Source: Spirochaetia bacterium (GTDB lineage: Bacteria; Spirochaetota; Spirochaetia; Treponematales; Treponemataceae). From it: a DNA stretch of 64,000 nucleotides. The stretch is taken from the NCBI GenBank assembly GCA_900767955.1, contig CAAGBC010000022.1, positions 62,001 to 126,000 of the forward strand. The letters run 5' to 3'. The translations under genes and the position numbers were made by a program. Under the pieces are notes generated by a model that ran no database searches, had not been told where the DNA came from, and saw nothing but the letters and a program-made list of their open reading frames with translations. Every line of letters begins with the position of its first letter. Position 1 is the stretch's first letter. This document shows positions 17,742 through 28,338 of this stretch, piece by piece.

Positions 17742-20700
17742 TTAATGGCCTTTACCTGTTCCTATGTAGAATGCTACTCTATAGAAATCTCCCGGTGTAT
17801 AACCAATTGCAGTTTCCCAACAAGTTGTTACTTGATTATAAATTGATGTAGACGGTTTTGGATTAACTACAACGCTTGTACGAACATCGTTAATACGCTT
17901 TGTTAATGGAGCTGCCATTGTTTCCCAATCCCCTTTAGTTCCATCACCATTTAAATCTAATGTTGAATCATAGAATGCAAGACACAAACCATCTGCAGAA
18001 CCTACAGAAGTAATATAAGAAACATAAGGTGTTGTTCCTTTTATGTACATATCCATTTTACTTGCCTGAGGAGCAATTATTTCACTTGTACCAAATTTAT
18101 AAGCACCACCCCAAGCTTGTGCTGAACCAGATTTTATATAAACAAGTTCATTAAGTGCATTTGTAAATACAATATGTAAATAATCGTAATCATCAATTTC
18201 ACAAGCTAAGTAACCAATATTTTGTGCATTGTAATTTGGATCACTTGGAGACATTATTTCTTGTATTGTCCAAGAAGTTTCTTTACCACTTCCTCGTGCA
18301 AATGTAGTATTTGCTCTTGCAACTCGAATTGTGGAATCAACATCTGCGTAAACAATTACAGGCATACCTTGTGATGTCAAAGCAATATCAAGGAATTGTG
18401 CCGTTGCTGCTGCACGCTTTTTAGTTGCTGTGTTACCAAATTGTGAATCTGGGATTAAAATTGATGCTCCGTCAGTATAAGAAGTCGTTTTATATATATT
18501 ACCATAACTATCATCAAATTCATGATAATTATTAGGTGCTACATTAAAATTCGTTGTATCATCTGTATCACTACCTCCATCAATATTTACCCATGAATTA
18601 TTATATGTATAATTTCCTGAACCATTATATGCTGTTGTATGTGTACCTTTTTGAACGGAATAATGAACAGATTTTGTTGCTTTATCATAGTATGCAATAT
18701 GAATTAATTCAGTCTTATCCTCATCTTCACTGCTTCGTTTTATTCTTATGTTATTAAACTGTCCTTCCATTCTATTATGATAAAGTAATTCAAATCTATG
18801 AGCATTTATATAACTACGACTTATACTAAACCTATCAGCGTCAGTTTCATAAATATGTACACCACCAGCAAATCCAGCATTTGATGTCCAACTTGGAGAT
18901 GAATAATAATTTGCTAAATATCCAACATTTACTTTGTCTTTGTCTGTAACATAAATATCAGTATCAGCAATAGCATCATAAGTATGATAAATTTCTTTTT
19001 CATCTCCGTTTAATGTATTGAAATACCCTTTTGTTCCTTTACCATAAGCTGCATATAAATCCCCGCCACTGCCTACACTCATTGATGGATCAATTGGTAA
19101 ACTACTTCCATTAAAATAATCCGCATCTTTACTTTGCCATACGCGAACATATCTATCATCTGTCCAGTACTGTGTTGAATCAACATTTTCTACAGATTCT
19201 TTGTTATATTCTGCAGCATTGTTATTTAGATTATTCAAAGACATAATGCCATTAACTTTTACAAACAAGTAACCATCTACAGAACCACTTCTAAAATCAA
19301 ATTCAATTAATTCATCATCTTTTTTGAATTGTGTATCGTAGAATGCAACTGTTGTTCCAGAGCCATCTGAAGTAGTATTCACACCGTAGTTTACATCATC
19401 TACACTAGCGACTGTGTTTCCTAAGTTAAATCCAGTTAATGTGTTATCTGTTTCGCCTCTTGCCAATGGATAAGCACCACTACGAGAACGGTTTGTATTA
19501 AATGAAGTATTTCTTGTTACACTTCTAATGTATGGAACAACATCTACTTTGTATGTTGGTTTATTGTAAGAATCAGTTCCATCTGTTCCTGTTGTGGAAG
19601 ATGAAGAAACATTTCCTTTGTGGTCTTTTACTTGAAGTGCAAAAGAAACATCGTCATCGGCAGAATTTGTTATTTTTGCTGTATCAATGCTGATTGTCCA
19701 TTTTACCTTGTGACCGTTTTGATTAAAATAAGTTCCTTCTGATGTGGAATCAATTGAAACTTCCCAACTGTTACTAGCCATTGTTGCAGAAGCTTTTTGC
19801 CATGTTCCGTTTGCAGAATTATATGTAGCAAATTTGTAGTAAGTTCCGCTTGTTCCAAGATTATTTGATGGTGTAAATCCAGGGAACTTAAAGTACAAAT
19901 CACTAATTCTTACATCATCATAAGCAAAACCAGTAAATGTTATTTTTCCAGAAACTTTAGGGTCTTTGTCATAAACTCCAGAAGCTGAATTAAATTTTGA
20001 TGATGGCAAATCTTTTTCTAACTCAATATGACCATTTTCTTTGCTGTTGTTATACAAAGAGTTATCATTTTTGCCATTCCAATAGAATGGATTAACTTTT
20101 ACATTTGGAACAATTCCATCTGTAATATCAACAACAAAATCTTTTATTCTTATTACAGCGTATTGAGTATCTTGTCCTTGTGTTAATTCTTCTGTTGAAT
20201 CCCAGAATGTAAATGACATTGATTTATTATTTCCGTCATTACTTTCGGAAGGAGAAGCTGAACCAACAAGCACTTCATTTGAAAGAACATAAGGATTTCC
20301 GTTTATTGAACTGATATTTGCACTTTCAGTTGTGGAAATTAATGAAGAACCACTTCCTGTTGTTGGATTTTCATTTGTTGCAGAGTTATTAAACACAAGT
20401 GAAATTTCGCCATTTCCAGAACCATTTACAACTTCTGGAATCACTGCAAGCTTGTTTTTAATAGTAAATGCTTTGCGAGTTATGTTATCGTAATTTTCAG
20501 TATTGAAAGCGTAATTATATTGACCTTCACCTGTTACATTTAAGATGTTGTAAGATTCAAACTCGTTATCTGAATATTTTGAATCGCCTGTCAAATCAGT
20601 TGCCAAATGAAGTTTTGCAATTCGTGGACGACAATTCTGAATAGTTGCTGAATATTCTTTTGCAGAAACATTTCCAGATTTATCAAATGCAATTACAGTA

Positions 20701-23700
20701 AATTCAACTGGGCCATCAGGAATAAAATTACTGTGAATTGTTGCGTCCCATTCCCAAGTCACACCAGTTTTTACAATTGATTCAGGCATTCCGTCACCGT
20801 CATCACCTTTTGTAAAAATACAACCATCTGCAGTAAATTCTTTTACTTGTTCAGCAACCGTATTATCAACAACTTGCGCAATTGGGAAGTAAACTTCTTC
20901 CTCTGAATCAGAGGAATCATTACAAGCAGGAGAAATAGAAAGTGTAGTTCCGTTTACATCATCAATTCTGTGATATGTTCCACCGATTCTTACTAAACCA
21001 CCTTCACGGATATGGTCATTTTGAGAAATAAGCTGAATTTGTGTTTCTGTTGGACGAGTTACATTCTGTTTTAATTCGTAAACATAAATTGGATTTGCGT
21101 TTGTTCCCAAGTTGTTTCTAACAATTCCGTCTTCTACTGTTCCATCAGATTTTAGAACATATTCTTTTGAATTATTAATCATTGGGTCATAAACTCTTAA
21201 ACAATTTGAACCTTTTGTTCTACGACTAAAGTAGAAAATTACTCTTTCAAATCCAGAATTTGCATCAGTTACAGTTCCGCCTACTGTTAATTTATTATTA
21301 CTATTTTGAAGAACAGCTTCATTTGCAAAAGTTTGCCCATTCTGAACAACAGTACTAATCGTAGGAGCTGTGTTATCATAATTAAATGAATAAATTGCAG
21401 ATGCCGAAAGTGCTGTATCTGTATCTTCTTTTGCGTTAATGCGTACACAAGTGCGACCTGCACCAACTGTTGTGTTTAATGGAATTTTTACTGTATAACC
21501 TTTTGTTCCAGAATCATAAGTAAGATTTGTTCCTGTCCAAGATGAACTCATAGAAATTAAGTTTCCACTTCCAAATCGTGATTCATCATCAGCTTGATTA
21601 TATGTTACAGAAGAAATTCCATTATCATCTTCTACGGAAGTTACTAAATACCACTGACCACTTAAATACATATCAGCTTCGTAATTAATGCGTGAAGTTC
21701 CATCTGCGTTTTCAAGATATGGACTTACACTAGAACCAATTGTTGGTGCATCTGGGTCAATCACTAAATCTAAAGGAGCACTCCACGGCCCAAGTTTTTC
21801 ATTATTGTCGATGGCAGCAACTCTTATGCTTATGTTATATAAGTTTTTGGAAGTATCTTTTGTATATGAATTTTGTAATTCTTCATAAGTGTTGATTGTG
21901 TAATACCAGCTTGCAGTTCCTTTTACTTCGATTCCCCAGAAAGTTGGGTCAGCAGTTATATCTCCGTGAATATCAGAAACTCTTGTAATCTGATAAATTG
22001 GATTTAAATCTTTATCAAGCATTGAAGAAAGAATATTTATATCTGAAGAATCAAAAACACCGTCTTTGTTACAATCAATTTGAATAAATACCTTTCCTAC
22101 TGATTCATTATCAAGGGCCATTCCGCTTATACGAATTGCACCACTTAATTTTGCATTTTCAGAATTTGCATCTACTGTTGGATAAACTATTTCTGTAGTT
22201 GGTCTATCGCTATAAGGATTGTATTTTATTGAATGATTTTTGTTTAATCTTTCATTTCCTAATTCATCTGTTACAAGCAAATAAATTGGCAAGGAATAAA
22301 TTCCATCCGAAGTATGTGGAATATTTGAATAATTTACTAATTCCACATCTGTTGAAGGAAGCAATTCATTATCTGAACCATCAAACACAAATTCCCACGC
22401 AGTTAATGAACCATTATTTTTTTGTGCTTGTGATTGTGCTTTTATATAAGAAATAATATCGCTATCAGATTTTGCTTTTATTGCATTATTTACAACTACA
22501 TAATTTATTGAAGAAATTTCAATTCCAGATACCGCAGGAATAGAAGTTCCGCGAACTGTAACAACACCTGTAACAGTGTCTCCTGTTGGATATGTAACAT
22601 TTACATTTGGAGCCACATTACAGAAAGTAATAGTCTTTTGTCGAGTTGTTACAAGCTCACAATTATCTTTTGCAGTTACATTCATTGTTTCTGGAATTAT
22701 TGCTGATGTTCCATACAAACTTGCATCTACAGTCGTAGTAGACAAATAAGCATTTGATGTTGAGTCATAGGCAAAATTAACAGTTTTATTACTTGCTTTT
22801 TCATTAGTAGCTGTAATGGAATTTACTCCATTTATATCTGATGCCTTAATTCCAAAGACAACATATTTTTTTAATCCACCAACAAAAGTTGCAGATCCCA
22901 TTTCTTCTTTTATTGCTAATTTATTTTTTGCATCTTCCCGAGCTTCGTTTACAGTTGTTCCTGTGCCACAAACAATTAAATCAATTGAAGGAGGATTACT
23001 ATCAATCTTATATGAAATTACTTCGTCATTATTTACAAAATTATTATTTCCTACAAACTGAACATAAGGCTGAACTAATGTATTTTCTGAAGCTGTATAG
23101 AATTCTGTTCCGCCATTGTCTTTTATATAAAAATATAATTGTCGTTCGCCATCTTTATCATCACTTGGTGTATATGTAAACGATGTTCCAGAAATTTCTA
23201 CTTTTCCTTCTTGTACATAACTTTGCCATTGTGACAATGTTTTTGGTGTTGAAGCTATTTTTACAACTTGAATTCCATCATCATCGTCAATAATTCCAGA
23301 AATTGATGTTGCATATTTTCTAATTGTTCCAGATTTTGATTTTATTTCACTAAATTTAATTTTTGGTCTGTCTGAATCAGGGTCAATTATTAATGAATAT
23401 GCATCATCAGAAAGTAATGCTGTTTGATTTCCTGCAGCATCCACAAATCTAACTTGGAATTTTACATCTTTTGCAACAACGCCATTTACAACAGGAACAA
23501 TTTTTGTTGTATCAAATTCTAAATTCCATTCATTATCTGTGCGATTTGCATTTGAAATTGCAGAACCATCAACTACTTTCCATGTTGAAGAATCTTTGTA
23601 CCACAAAACAGGAACAGATACATCTGCAAAATTATTATCCATTACAGTTCCTGAAATTGTAATTGTATTATTTACTCGAGAACCCTTTGATGGCACAATT

Positions 23701-26700
23701 TTTACCACAGGAACTTCTGGAGCAGTTTTATCCAATGTGAATGTTCCCGCTTCTTTATCTACGCTAATGTTTCCAGCCAAATCTTTTACACGAATATATA
23801 ATGTGTAAGTTCCGTCTTTTCCAAGATTTGCTGTTGGAACTGAAATTGTTCCTGAATTGATAGTTTTTCCTGAAACAACTTTTGTTGCAACATTTGAAGT
23901 AAAACCAGCTTTTGTTCCAACTATTACTTCTGCCAGTCCGCTTGTTGCATCTTGTGCTGAATATGTAATTTCAACTGAATCAGCATTTGTTACAGAATCA
24001 TTTACATTCAACGCCGCAGCACTTACTTCTGGAATTATTGAATCAATGTTTAATGAAATATTAAGTAAATTAGATTTATTTTTTGCTTTATCTTCTGCAC
24101 TTAATACAACATTTTGAGATTGTCCGTCTTCAAATAAAATAGTTCCTGTAAATTTATTAAATTCAGCTGTATTTATTGAAGAAACATTATCGCCATACTT
24201 TATTGATAATGTATTAATATTTTCTTCTTCAAGAGCTGTTTCTGTGGAACTTGTTCCTTTTCCTTCAATTTTAATAGTTCCATTTGTGAACCATGTGTTT
24301 TCTTTTATTGCTTCACTAATTGAAATTGGATTTTTTCCAAGAGTATTTGTTCCATGAACAAAAATATAATTTGAATTAAATTTAGGATTTACTGTATCAA
24401 CATTATATTTAATTACAACAGAAGTTTCTCTGCCAAACTTATCTTTTACAAAATAAGTGCGTCTCTTGTTATTTCCTAATGTTTCTTCTACACAATTATC
24501 TGCCCAGTCAAAATTTAACACATTATTGCCAGACGCAACTTTTGTTTTTATATCACCACTTAAGTAATAAATTCCTTCAATTCCTGAAGTATCACTTGCT
24601 GTTCCTTTTACTCTAAACAAAGACGGAGCAAACATTCCTTCATAGTAATTAATTGGAGTTTCTTCTTGCAAAGAGCCATCTTGTTTTTTTGTAAGAGGAA
24701 TTATTTGTGTAATATTTAGTGATGGAATATCATTATCAAATGCAACAAAAAATTCTGGAGATTCATTTTGAATACTTACATCATTTTTATCTTTTGCAGT
24801 AATTTTTAATTTATAAGCACCTTCTACCTTTGGAAGTTCATATTTTACATTTTGCGATGTTGGTTTTGAATCTTTTGCATAAGAAGCACTTTTTCCAAGT
24901 GCAACTCCATTTGGTGCAGCAATTAATGTAACAAATATATCTTGAATACCGTCATCATCATTTACCGTAAATGAAATTACATTACTTCTTGAATCAACTA
25001 AGTTTTTATCTGAATTAATTTTACTTTCTGAATCTACAGAAACATCAATATCAGATGTAATAGTAATAATCGGTTTATCTGTATACTGATTTACCTTAAT
25101 AGAAGTTTCTTTTACAGCTTCAAGGCCAGCTCTATCTTTTGCTTCAATTCTTACAACCACATCTTGATTATCTTTAAATATGTTTGTATCTAAAGATAAT
25201 TTATACATATTTGTAATTGAAGTTTCGATTCCGCAAACAACATCATCTGTAATGATTTTTTTCCAATCTTCTGGAATTTCTACAGAATCTTTTAATTCGC
25301 CTAAAATCTTACAACTACCAGAACCAAAAGCATCATCATCTGTAACAGTTCCTTTTAGTGAAATAATTCCATTTACATAAGTTACAGCTTTTTCAAAATT
25401 AACATCACTTCCGTCAATTTTAACTGTAGTATTTTCTTCATATTCAACTGTAGGGCTAATTGTAATTTCTACTTCTGGATTAACTACATCATAATAAACA
25501 GAAAATTCCTTTGATACAGATAATCCGTTTTCATCTCTAGCAATAATTTTAACTGTATATGTTTCTGAAATACTCTGTGAAAATTTTTCTGAAGGAATAT
25601 CCAAAGTCCAATCTAAATCGGAATTAAATTTTCCATTAATTTTATCACTTTCTTTTCCATTAATAGTTGCATAAACAGTACAATAAGCGTTGTCACCACC
25701 AGAACGACTTTCTGCAATTCCTTCAAAATGAGCAGCAGCTTCTTTTTTTACATAAGTAACAGATTTTGCTGGTTCTGAAACTTCCAACGATGGCACAGAA
25801 GACCCCGCTGAAACTAAGAAACAGTATCTTGTATCATCAATATCAAATTCATTTCCGTCTTTGTCTATTCCTTCAAGAACGACTTCATAACGATTATTTG
25901 ATTTTATATCTTCAATTCCTTCCAAACGAATTGTAATTTGATAACTGTCGCCTACACTTTTAATAAGATTTTCACGAATTGCTTTTTCTTCTTCTGAACA
26001 ATCTGCTTCTTTTTTTATAATGACTAACGGTTCTTCTGCTGACTTAATTCCATCTACATCAAGTTTATAAAATTTTACACAAAAGGAACTTACATCTAAA
26101 GGAGCTTCTCCCAATCCCATAAGAGCATTAATAACTACGGAATCATTTCTTGTTTTGCTTCTATCGTTCCAAGTACAAGCTTCATCTAACGGATCAAGCG
26201 CTGAAACACTATATGTTGGATTGTTTTTAGGATTTAGCGCAAAAGTTCCAAACGGTTTAACTTTTGCAATTTGCCCTTCAATATCTTGGCTTTCATTTGA
26301 ATCAATAAAGAATTGTTTTAATGAATTTTTTACTTCTTCAATATTTATTTGACCATCATAGCTTCCGTCAAAAATCGAATATAAAACTTGTGTACTGATT
26401 TTGTAATTTGTTAAAATTGGTGAATAAATATCATTTCTTAAATAATATCCATTAGTTGTATTACCGCGTTCTGATTCTAATGATTTTTCCTCTGAACCTT
26501 TATAAATTCTAGCTTCATCAGATACAGAAATTTTGAATCTAAATTCTTTTGTAGATACATTTTCGTTTCCATAAATTAAATCATAAAAACTGTCCTTTTC
26601 ATTGAATGTACCTAAAACAACATCCATATTTTGTGCAACATTAAAAGATTTTGTCTGCTTGATTAATTTATCATTCAAATCGTAAACAGAAAAAACTAAG

Positions 26701-27287
26701 CAATCCACATTATTTGTATCTGCCAATTGGCCAACGACTTTTAATGATTGACCAAAAATATTTGAAGATGTGGAATCTATTGTTGTACTAGGATTTTGAA
26801 GAATCAAAACAGGAGCAGTATTATCTATTTTATATGTTTTATTAACAGTTGTTGATCTTTGTGCGTTATCAATTGCTGTTGCACTAACTTCATAGGAACC
26901 GTCAGGAATAGAATATGTTCCATTTGAATTTTGTTTGTTTACCCAGCAATGCCAACTGTTAGTTTTATTATCTACAGTTGCTATATATTCATATCTTTTT
27001 GAATTATCATTTATATTTGTGAAAACTACATTAACATTATTAACAGAAGTTTCGTCTTTACAAGTTCCAGAAATTATAAATTCTTCACGAATAACAGAAT
27101 CTACAAATGGATATTCAATAGTAATTTCTGGCGGCTGAGTATCAACAGCAGAACCAAGTCCTACTTCACAGGAAGAAAACACACATATAAGAATTAAGAA
27201 CAAATAACATACTGAAAACTTTCTTAGATTCTTTTTGCCACTAAAAAATGAAGTTGATAACTTTGCCAATAAAGATGAACAATCCAT
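17742..27287 (-). CDS. Giant Ig-like-repeat surface lipoprotein A
   Basis: 3,181 residues. The start at 27287 has AAGGGA upstream; the longer in-frame extension has none. A signal ends in VFSSC, then EVGLGSAVDTQPP, shared with proteins B and C. The N-terminal cap (to about 420) contains an Ig-like unit ending KIDNTAPV and a unit with GSYDGQ ... LNPKNNPTYSVSA. A stalk follows to about residue 2,050 with at least ten Ig-like repeats, recognisable by junctions such as LDKTAP, DPDSDRPKI and YDNTAPTI and by a Gly-X-Asp-X-Asn pattern. The C-terminal block begins near 2,097 (REGGLVRIGGTY) and includes RPRIAKLHLATD (about 2,222), GHIELEKDL (about 2,410), VDVVPYIRSVTRN with an IPT-like GFNLGN (about 2,582) and YWTDDRYVRVW (about 2,708). 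The last 440 residues look like beta-propeller repeats. No enzyme motif is seen. It is probably an exposed adhesive or binding protein; that is inference. Confidence 0.88.
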   Translation of the reverse strand: MDCSSLLAKLSTSFFSGKKNLRKFSVCYLFLILICVFSSCEVGLGSAVDTQPPEITIEYPFVDSVIREEFIISGTCKDETSVNNVNVVFTNINDNSKRYEYIATVDNKTNSWHCWVNKQNSNGTYSIPDGSYEVSATAIDNAQRSTTVNKTYKIDNTAPVLILQNPSTTIDSTSSNIFGQSLKVVGQLADTNNVDCLVFSVYDLNDKLIKQTKSFNVAQNMDVVLGTFNEKDSFYDLIYGNENVSTKEFRFKISVSDEARIYKGSEEKSLESERGNTTNGYYLRNDIYSPILTNYKISTQVLYSIFDGSYDGQINIEEVKNSLKQFFIDSNESQDIEGQIAKVKPFGTFALNPKNNPTYSVSALDPLDEACTWNDRSKTRNDSVVINALMGLGEAPLDVSSFCVKFYKLDVDGIKSAEEPLVIIKKEADCSEEEKAIRENLIKSVGDSYQITIRLEGIEDIKSNNRYEVVLEGIDKDGNEFDIDDTRYCFLVSAGSSVPSLEVSEPAKSVTYVKKEAAAHFEGIAESRSGGDNAYCTVYATINGKESDKINGKFNSDLDWTLDIPSEKFSQSISETYTVKIIARDENGLSVSKEFSVYYDVVNPEVEITISPTVEYEENTTVKIDGSDVNFEKAVTYVNGIISLKGTVTDDDAFGSGSCKILGELKDSVEIPEDWKKIITDDVVCGIETSITNMYKLSLDTNIFKDNQDVVVRIEAKDRAGLEAVKETSIKVNQYTDKPIITITSDIDVSVDSESKINSDKNLVDSRSNVISFTVNDDDGIQDIFVTLIAAPNGVALGKSASYAKDSKPTSQNVKYELPKVEGAYKLKITAKDKNDVSIQNESPEFFVAFDNDIPSLNITQIIPLTKKQDGSLQEETPINYYEGMFAPSLFRVKGTASDTSGIEGIYYLSGDIKTKVASGNNVLNFDWADNCVEETLGNNKRRTYFVKDKFGRETSVVIKYNVDTVNPKFNSNYIFVHGTNTLGKNPISISEAIKENTWFTNGTIKIEGKGTSSTETALEEENINTLSIKYGDNVSSINTAEFNKFTGTILFEDGQSQNVVLSAEDKAKNKSNLLNISLNIDSIIPEVSAAALNVNDSVTNADSVEITYSAQDATSGLAEVIVGTKAGFTSNVATKVVSGKTINSGTISVPTANLGKDGTYTLYIRVKDLAGNISVDKEAGTFTLDKTAPEVPVVKIVPSKGSRVNNTITISGTVMDNNFADVSVPVLWYKDSSTWKVVDGSAISNANRTDNEWNLEFDTTKIVPVVNGVVAKDVKFQVRFVDAAGNQTALLSDDAYSLIIDPDSDRPKIKFSEIKSKSGTIRKYATSISGIIDDDDGIQVVKIASTPKTLSQWQSYVQEGKVEISGTSFTYTPSDDKDGERQLYFYIKDNGGTEFYTASENTLVQPYVQFVGNNNFVNNDEVISYKIDSNPPSIDLIVCGTGTTVNEAREDAKNKLAIKEEMGSATFVGGLKKYVVFGIKASDINGVNSITATNEKASNKTVNFAYDSTSNAYLSTTTVDASLYGTSAIIPETMNVTAKDNCELVTTRQKTITFCNVAPNVNVTYPTGDTVTGVVTVRGTSIPAVSGIEISSINYVVVNNAIKAKSDSDIISYIKAQSQAQKNNGSLTAWEFVFDGSDNELLPSTDVELVNYSNIPHTSDGIYSLPIYLLVTDELGNERLNKNHSIKYNPYSDRPTTEIVYPTVDANSENAKLSGAIRISGMALDNESVGKVFIQIDCNKDGVFDSSDINILSSMLDKDLNPIYQITRVSDIHGDITADPTFWGIEVKGTASWYYTINTYEELQNSYTKDTSKNLYNISIRVAAIDNNEKLGPWSAPLDLVIDPDAPTIGSSVSPYLENADGTSRINYEADMYLSGQWYLVTSVEDDNGISSVTYNQADDESRFGSGNLISMSSSWTGTNLTYDSGTKGYTVKIPLNTTVGAGRTCVRINAKEDTDTALSASAIYSFNYDNTAPTISTVVQNGQTFANEAVLQNSNNKLTVGGTVTDANSGFERVIFYFSRRTKGSNCLRVYDPMINNSKEYVLKSDGTVEDGIVRNNLGTNANPIYVYELKQNVTRPTETQIQLISQNDHIREGGLVRIGGTYHRIDDVNGTTLSISPACNDSSDSEEEVYFPIAQVVDNTVAEQVKEFTADGCIFTKGDDGDGMPESIVKTGVTWEWDATIHSNFIPDGPVEFTVIAFDKSGNVSAKEYSATIQNCRPRIAKLHLATDLTGDSKYSDNEFESYNILNVTGEGQYNYAFNTENYDNITRKAFTIKNKLAVIPEVVNGSGNGEISLVFNNSATNENPTTGSGSSLISTTESANISSINGNPYVLSNEVLVGSASPSESNDGNNKSMSFTFWDSTEELTQGQDTQYAVIRIKDFVVDITDGIVPNVKVNPFYWNGKNDNSLYNNSKENGHIELEKDLPSSKFNSASGVYDKDPKVSGKITFTGFAYDDVRISDLYFKFPGFTPSNNLGTSGTYYKFATYNSANGTWQKASATMASNSWEVSIDSTSEGTYFNQNGHKVKWTISIDTAKITNSADDDVSFALQVKDHKGNVSSSSTTGTDGTDSYNKPTYKVDVVPYIRSVTRNTSFNTNRSRSGAYPLARGETDNTLTGFNLGNTVASVDDVNYGVNTTSDGSGTTVAFYDTQFKKDDELIEFDFRSGSVDGYLFVKVNGIMSLNNLNNNAAEYNKESVENVDSTQYWTDDRYVRVWQSKDADYFNGSSLPIDPSMSVGSGGDLYAAYGKGTKGYFNTLNGDEKEIYHTYDAIADTDIYVTDKDKVNVGYLANYYSSPSWTSNAGFAGGVHIYETDADRFSISRSYINAHRFELLYHNRMEGQFNNIRIKRSSEDEDKTELIHIAYYDKATKSVHYSVQKGTHTTAYNGSGNYTYNNSWVNIDGGSDTDDTTNFNVAPNNYHEFDDSYGNIYKTTSYTDGASILIPDSQFGNTATKKRAAATAQFLDIALTSQGMPVIVYADVDSTIRVARANTTFARGSGKETSWTIQEIMSPSDPNYNAQNIGYLACEIDDYDYLHIVFTNALNELVYIKSGSAQAWGGAYKFGTSEIIAPQASKMDMYIKGTTPYVSYITSVGSADGLCLAFYDSTLDLNGDGTKGDWETMAAPLTKRINDVRTSVVVNPKPSTSIYNQVTTCWETAIGYTPGDFYRVAFYIGTGKGH

Positions 27288-27341
27288 ATAAATTCCCTTT
27301 AAATTAATTTTTAAGGATTTAAATGTAAAATCTAACAATTT

Positions 27342-27370
27342 ATTATAACATCACATTTTTGGCATGTAAA
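27342..27370 (-). promoter_or_regulatory. Sigma-70-type promoter of giant gene A
   Basis: TTTACA (27365-27370) and a perfect TATAAT (27342-27347) on the minus strand are 17 bp apart, about 55 bp before the ATG. The pair lies in the 92-bp gap after the thioesterase gene, so A can be expressed alone even if read-through also occurs. Confidence 0.65.
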
Positions 27371-27378
27371 ATTTATGT

Positions 27379-28104
27379 TTAAGATTCTATAAAATTAATA
27401 AGTGTTTTTAAGTTGTTATCTTCACCGTAAATACAAATTGTATGTTCATTATTATTAGATAACGCTTTGGCAATAATTTTTTCACCATTTTTTACTGCGC
27501 TTTTGTATGTAATTCTGATTTTGCTAAAATTGTGGCGATTATATACTTCTTCTGGAATTACTTCCATTGCATAATCAATATAAACTAAATTATGAACATG
27601 ATGATTAAAATCAATATCATTGCGACGAGGTGTTATGCAAATTTCTGTATCAAAAGTTTCTGGAATTTCTATCTTTGGTAATTTGGAATCTTCAAAAACA
27701 GATTTTGTTTCTGGCTCGTATTTTGAAATTAATTCTTCTGTAATTTTTGCTGGTCGTTTTGCATTTAAATCATAATGAACCCATCTTGTAGTTCCTTTTA
27801 CGCAAAGTTTGTCATTGCAATAAAGTTCAAAATCCCTTGAAGAACCAAACAACGAAATAGCACCTTGACTCCAAGTAATTGCATAAACTTTATCACCGTA
27901 TTTTGGATAAGAATCAATTTCTACATACCAATCTGTTAAAATCCAAGCAGAACCAGAACTACTTCCTTCAAGGATATTATTTCCTGCAATGTCAGAATGT
28001 TTATTCCCAGAATTTTCTAAGATTTTTAAAATAGTTTCGATTTTCATTTCACCATTGCTATAAAAATCTTCAATAATTGGTTCATACTCAAATTTTACAA
28101 ACAT
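27379..28104 (-). CDS. Acyl-ACP thioesterase (FatA-like, double hotdog)
   Basis: Releases fatty acids from acyl carrier protein. 241 residues, normal for bacterial members. First hotdog: GSAWILTDWYVEIDSYPKYG (about 51-70) and FELYCNDKLCVKGTTRWVHYD. Second hotdog: RRNDIDFNHHVHNLVYIDYA (about 161-180), holding the Asn/His residues expected in the active site. GGAGTAAAA precedes the ATG. It lies between an acyltransferase gene and giant gene A, so the locus pairs lipid metabolism with a lipoprotein; whether that is functional is unknown. Confidence 0.9.
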   Translation of the reverse strand: MFVKFEYEPIIEDFYSNGEMKIETILKILENSGNKHSDIAGNNILEGSSSGSAWILTDWYVEIDSYPKYGDKVYAITWSQGAISLFGSSRDFELYCNDKLCVKGTTRWVHYDLNAKRPAKITEELISKYEPETKSVFEDSKLPKIEIPETFDTEICITPRRNDIDFNHHVHNLVYIDYAMEVIPEEVYNRHNFSKIRITYKSAVKNGEKIIAKALSNNNEHTICIYGEDNNLKTLINFIES

Positions 28105-28121
28105 TTTTACTCCATTAAAAG

Positions 28122-28187
28122 GATTCCGAACTTGTTTCGGAATCTCACTTACATTTTAAATAAGATCCTGATTTTCATCAGGATGAC
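28122..28187. repeat. Interspersed two-armed palindromic repeat, copy 4 (divergent)
   Basis: 66 bp in the thioesterase upstream region. Arms GATTCCGAA/TTCGGAATC and ATCCTGAT/ATCAGGAT are kept, with GGATGAC at the right end. The left outer GTCAT has become AAGGAT and the centre is changed, so the outer pair can no longer close fully. Confidence 0.8.
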
Positions 28188-28230
28188 AGAACTTATAGGT
28201 CAGCCCCTTTATAAAATCGAAAAATCGTCA

Positions 28231-28284
28231 AAACAAATGCAATAGTATTTGTTTAGATTTATCGTTATTACATATATTAATAAC
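28231..28284. other. Two short inverted repeats upstream of the thioesterase gene
   Basis: AAACAAAT/ATTTGTTT (28231-28254, 8-bp gap) and GTTATTA/TAATAAC (28264-28284, 7-bp gap) lie side by side between the acyltransferase terminator and repeat copy 4. They could be operator sites for the leftward thioesterase gene or simply A/T-rich hairpins. Confidence 0.35.
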
Positions 28285-28286
28285 AA

Positions 28287-28321
28287 CAAAAAAGGATGAC
28301 CTATTTTTAGGCCACCCCTTT
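28287..28321 (-). terminator. Rho-independent terminator of the acyltransferase gene
   Basis: On the minus strand GGGTGGCCTA pairs with TAGGTCATCC across all ten positions (two G-U pairs) with an AAAA loop, followed by TTTTTTGTTG. Confidence 0.85.
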
Positions 28322-28338
28322 TGCTTATCAATTAAATT

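Noticed and set aside
27288..27338. 17-codon upstream extension of giant protein A
   Set aside because: It would put extra residues before the signal peptide and lacks a ribosome site; the ATG at 27287 follows AAGGGA.
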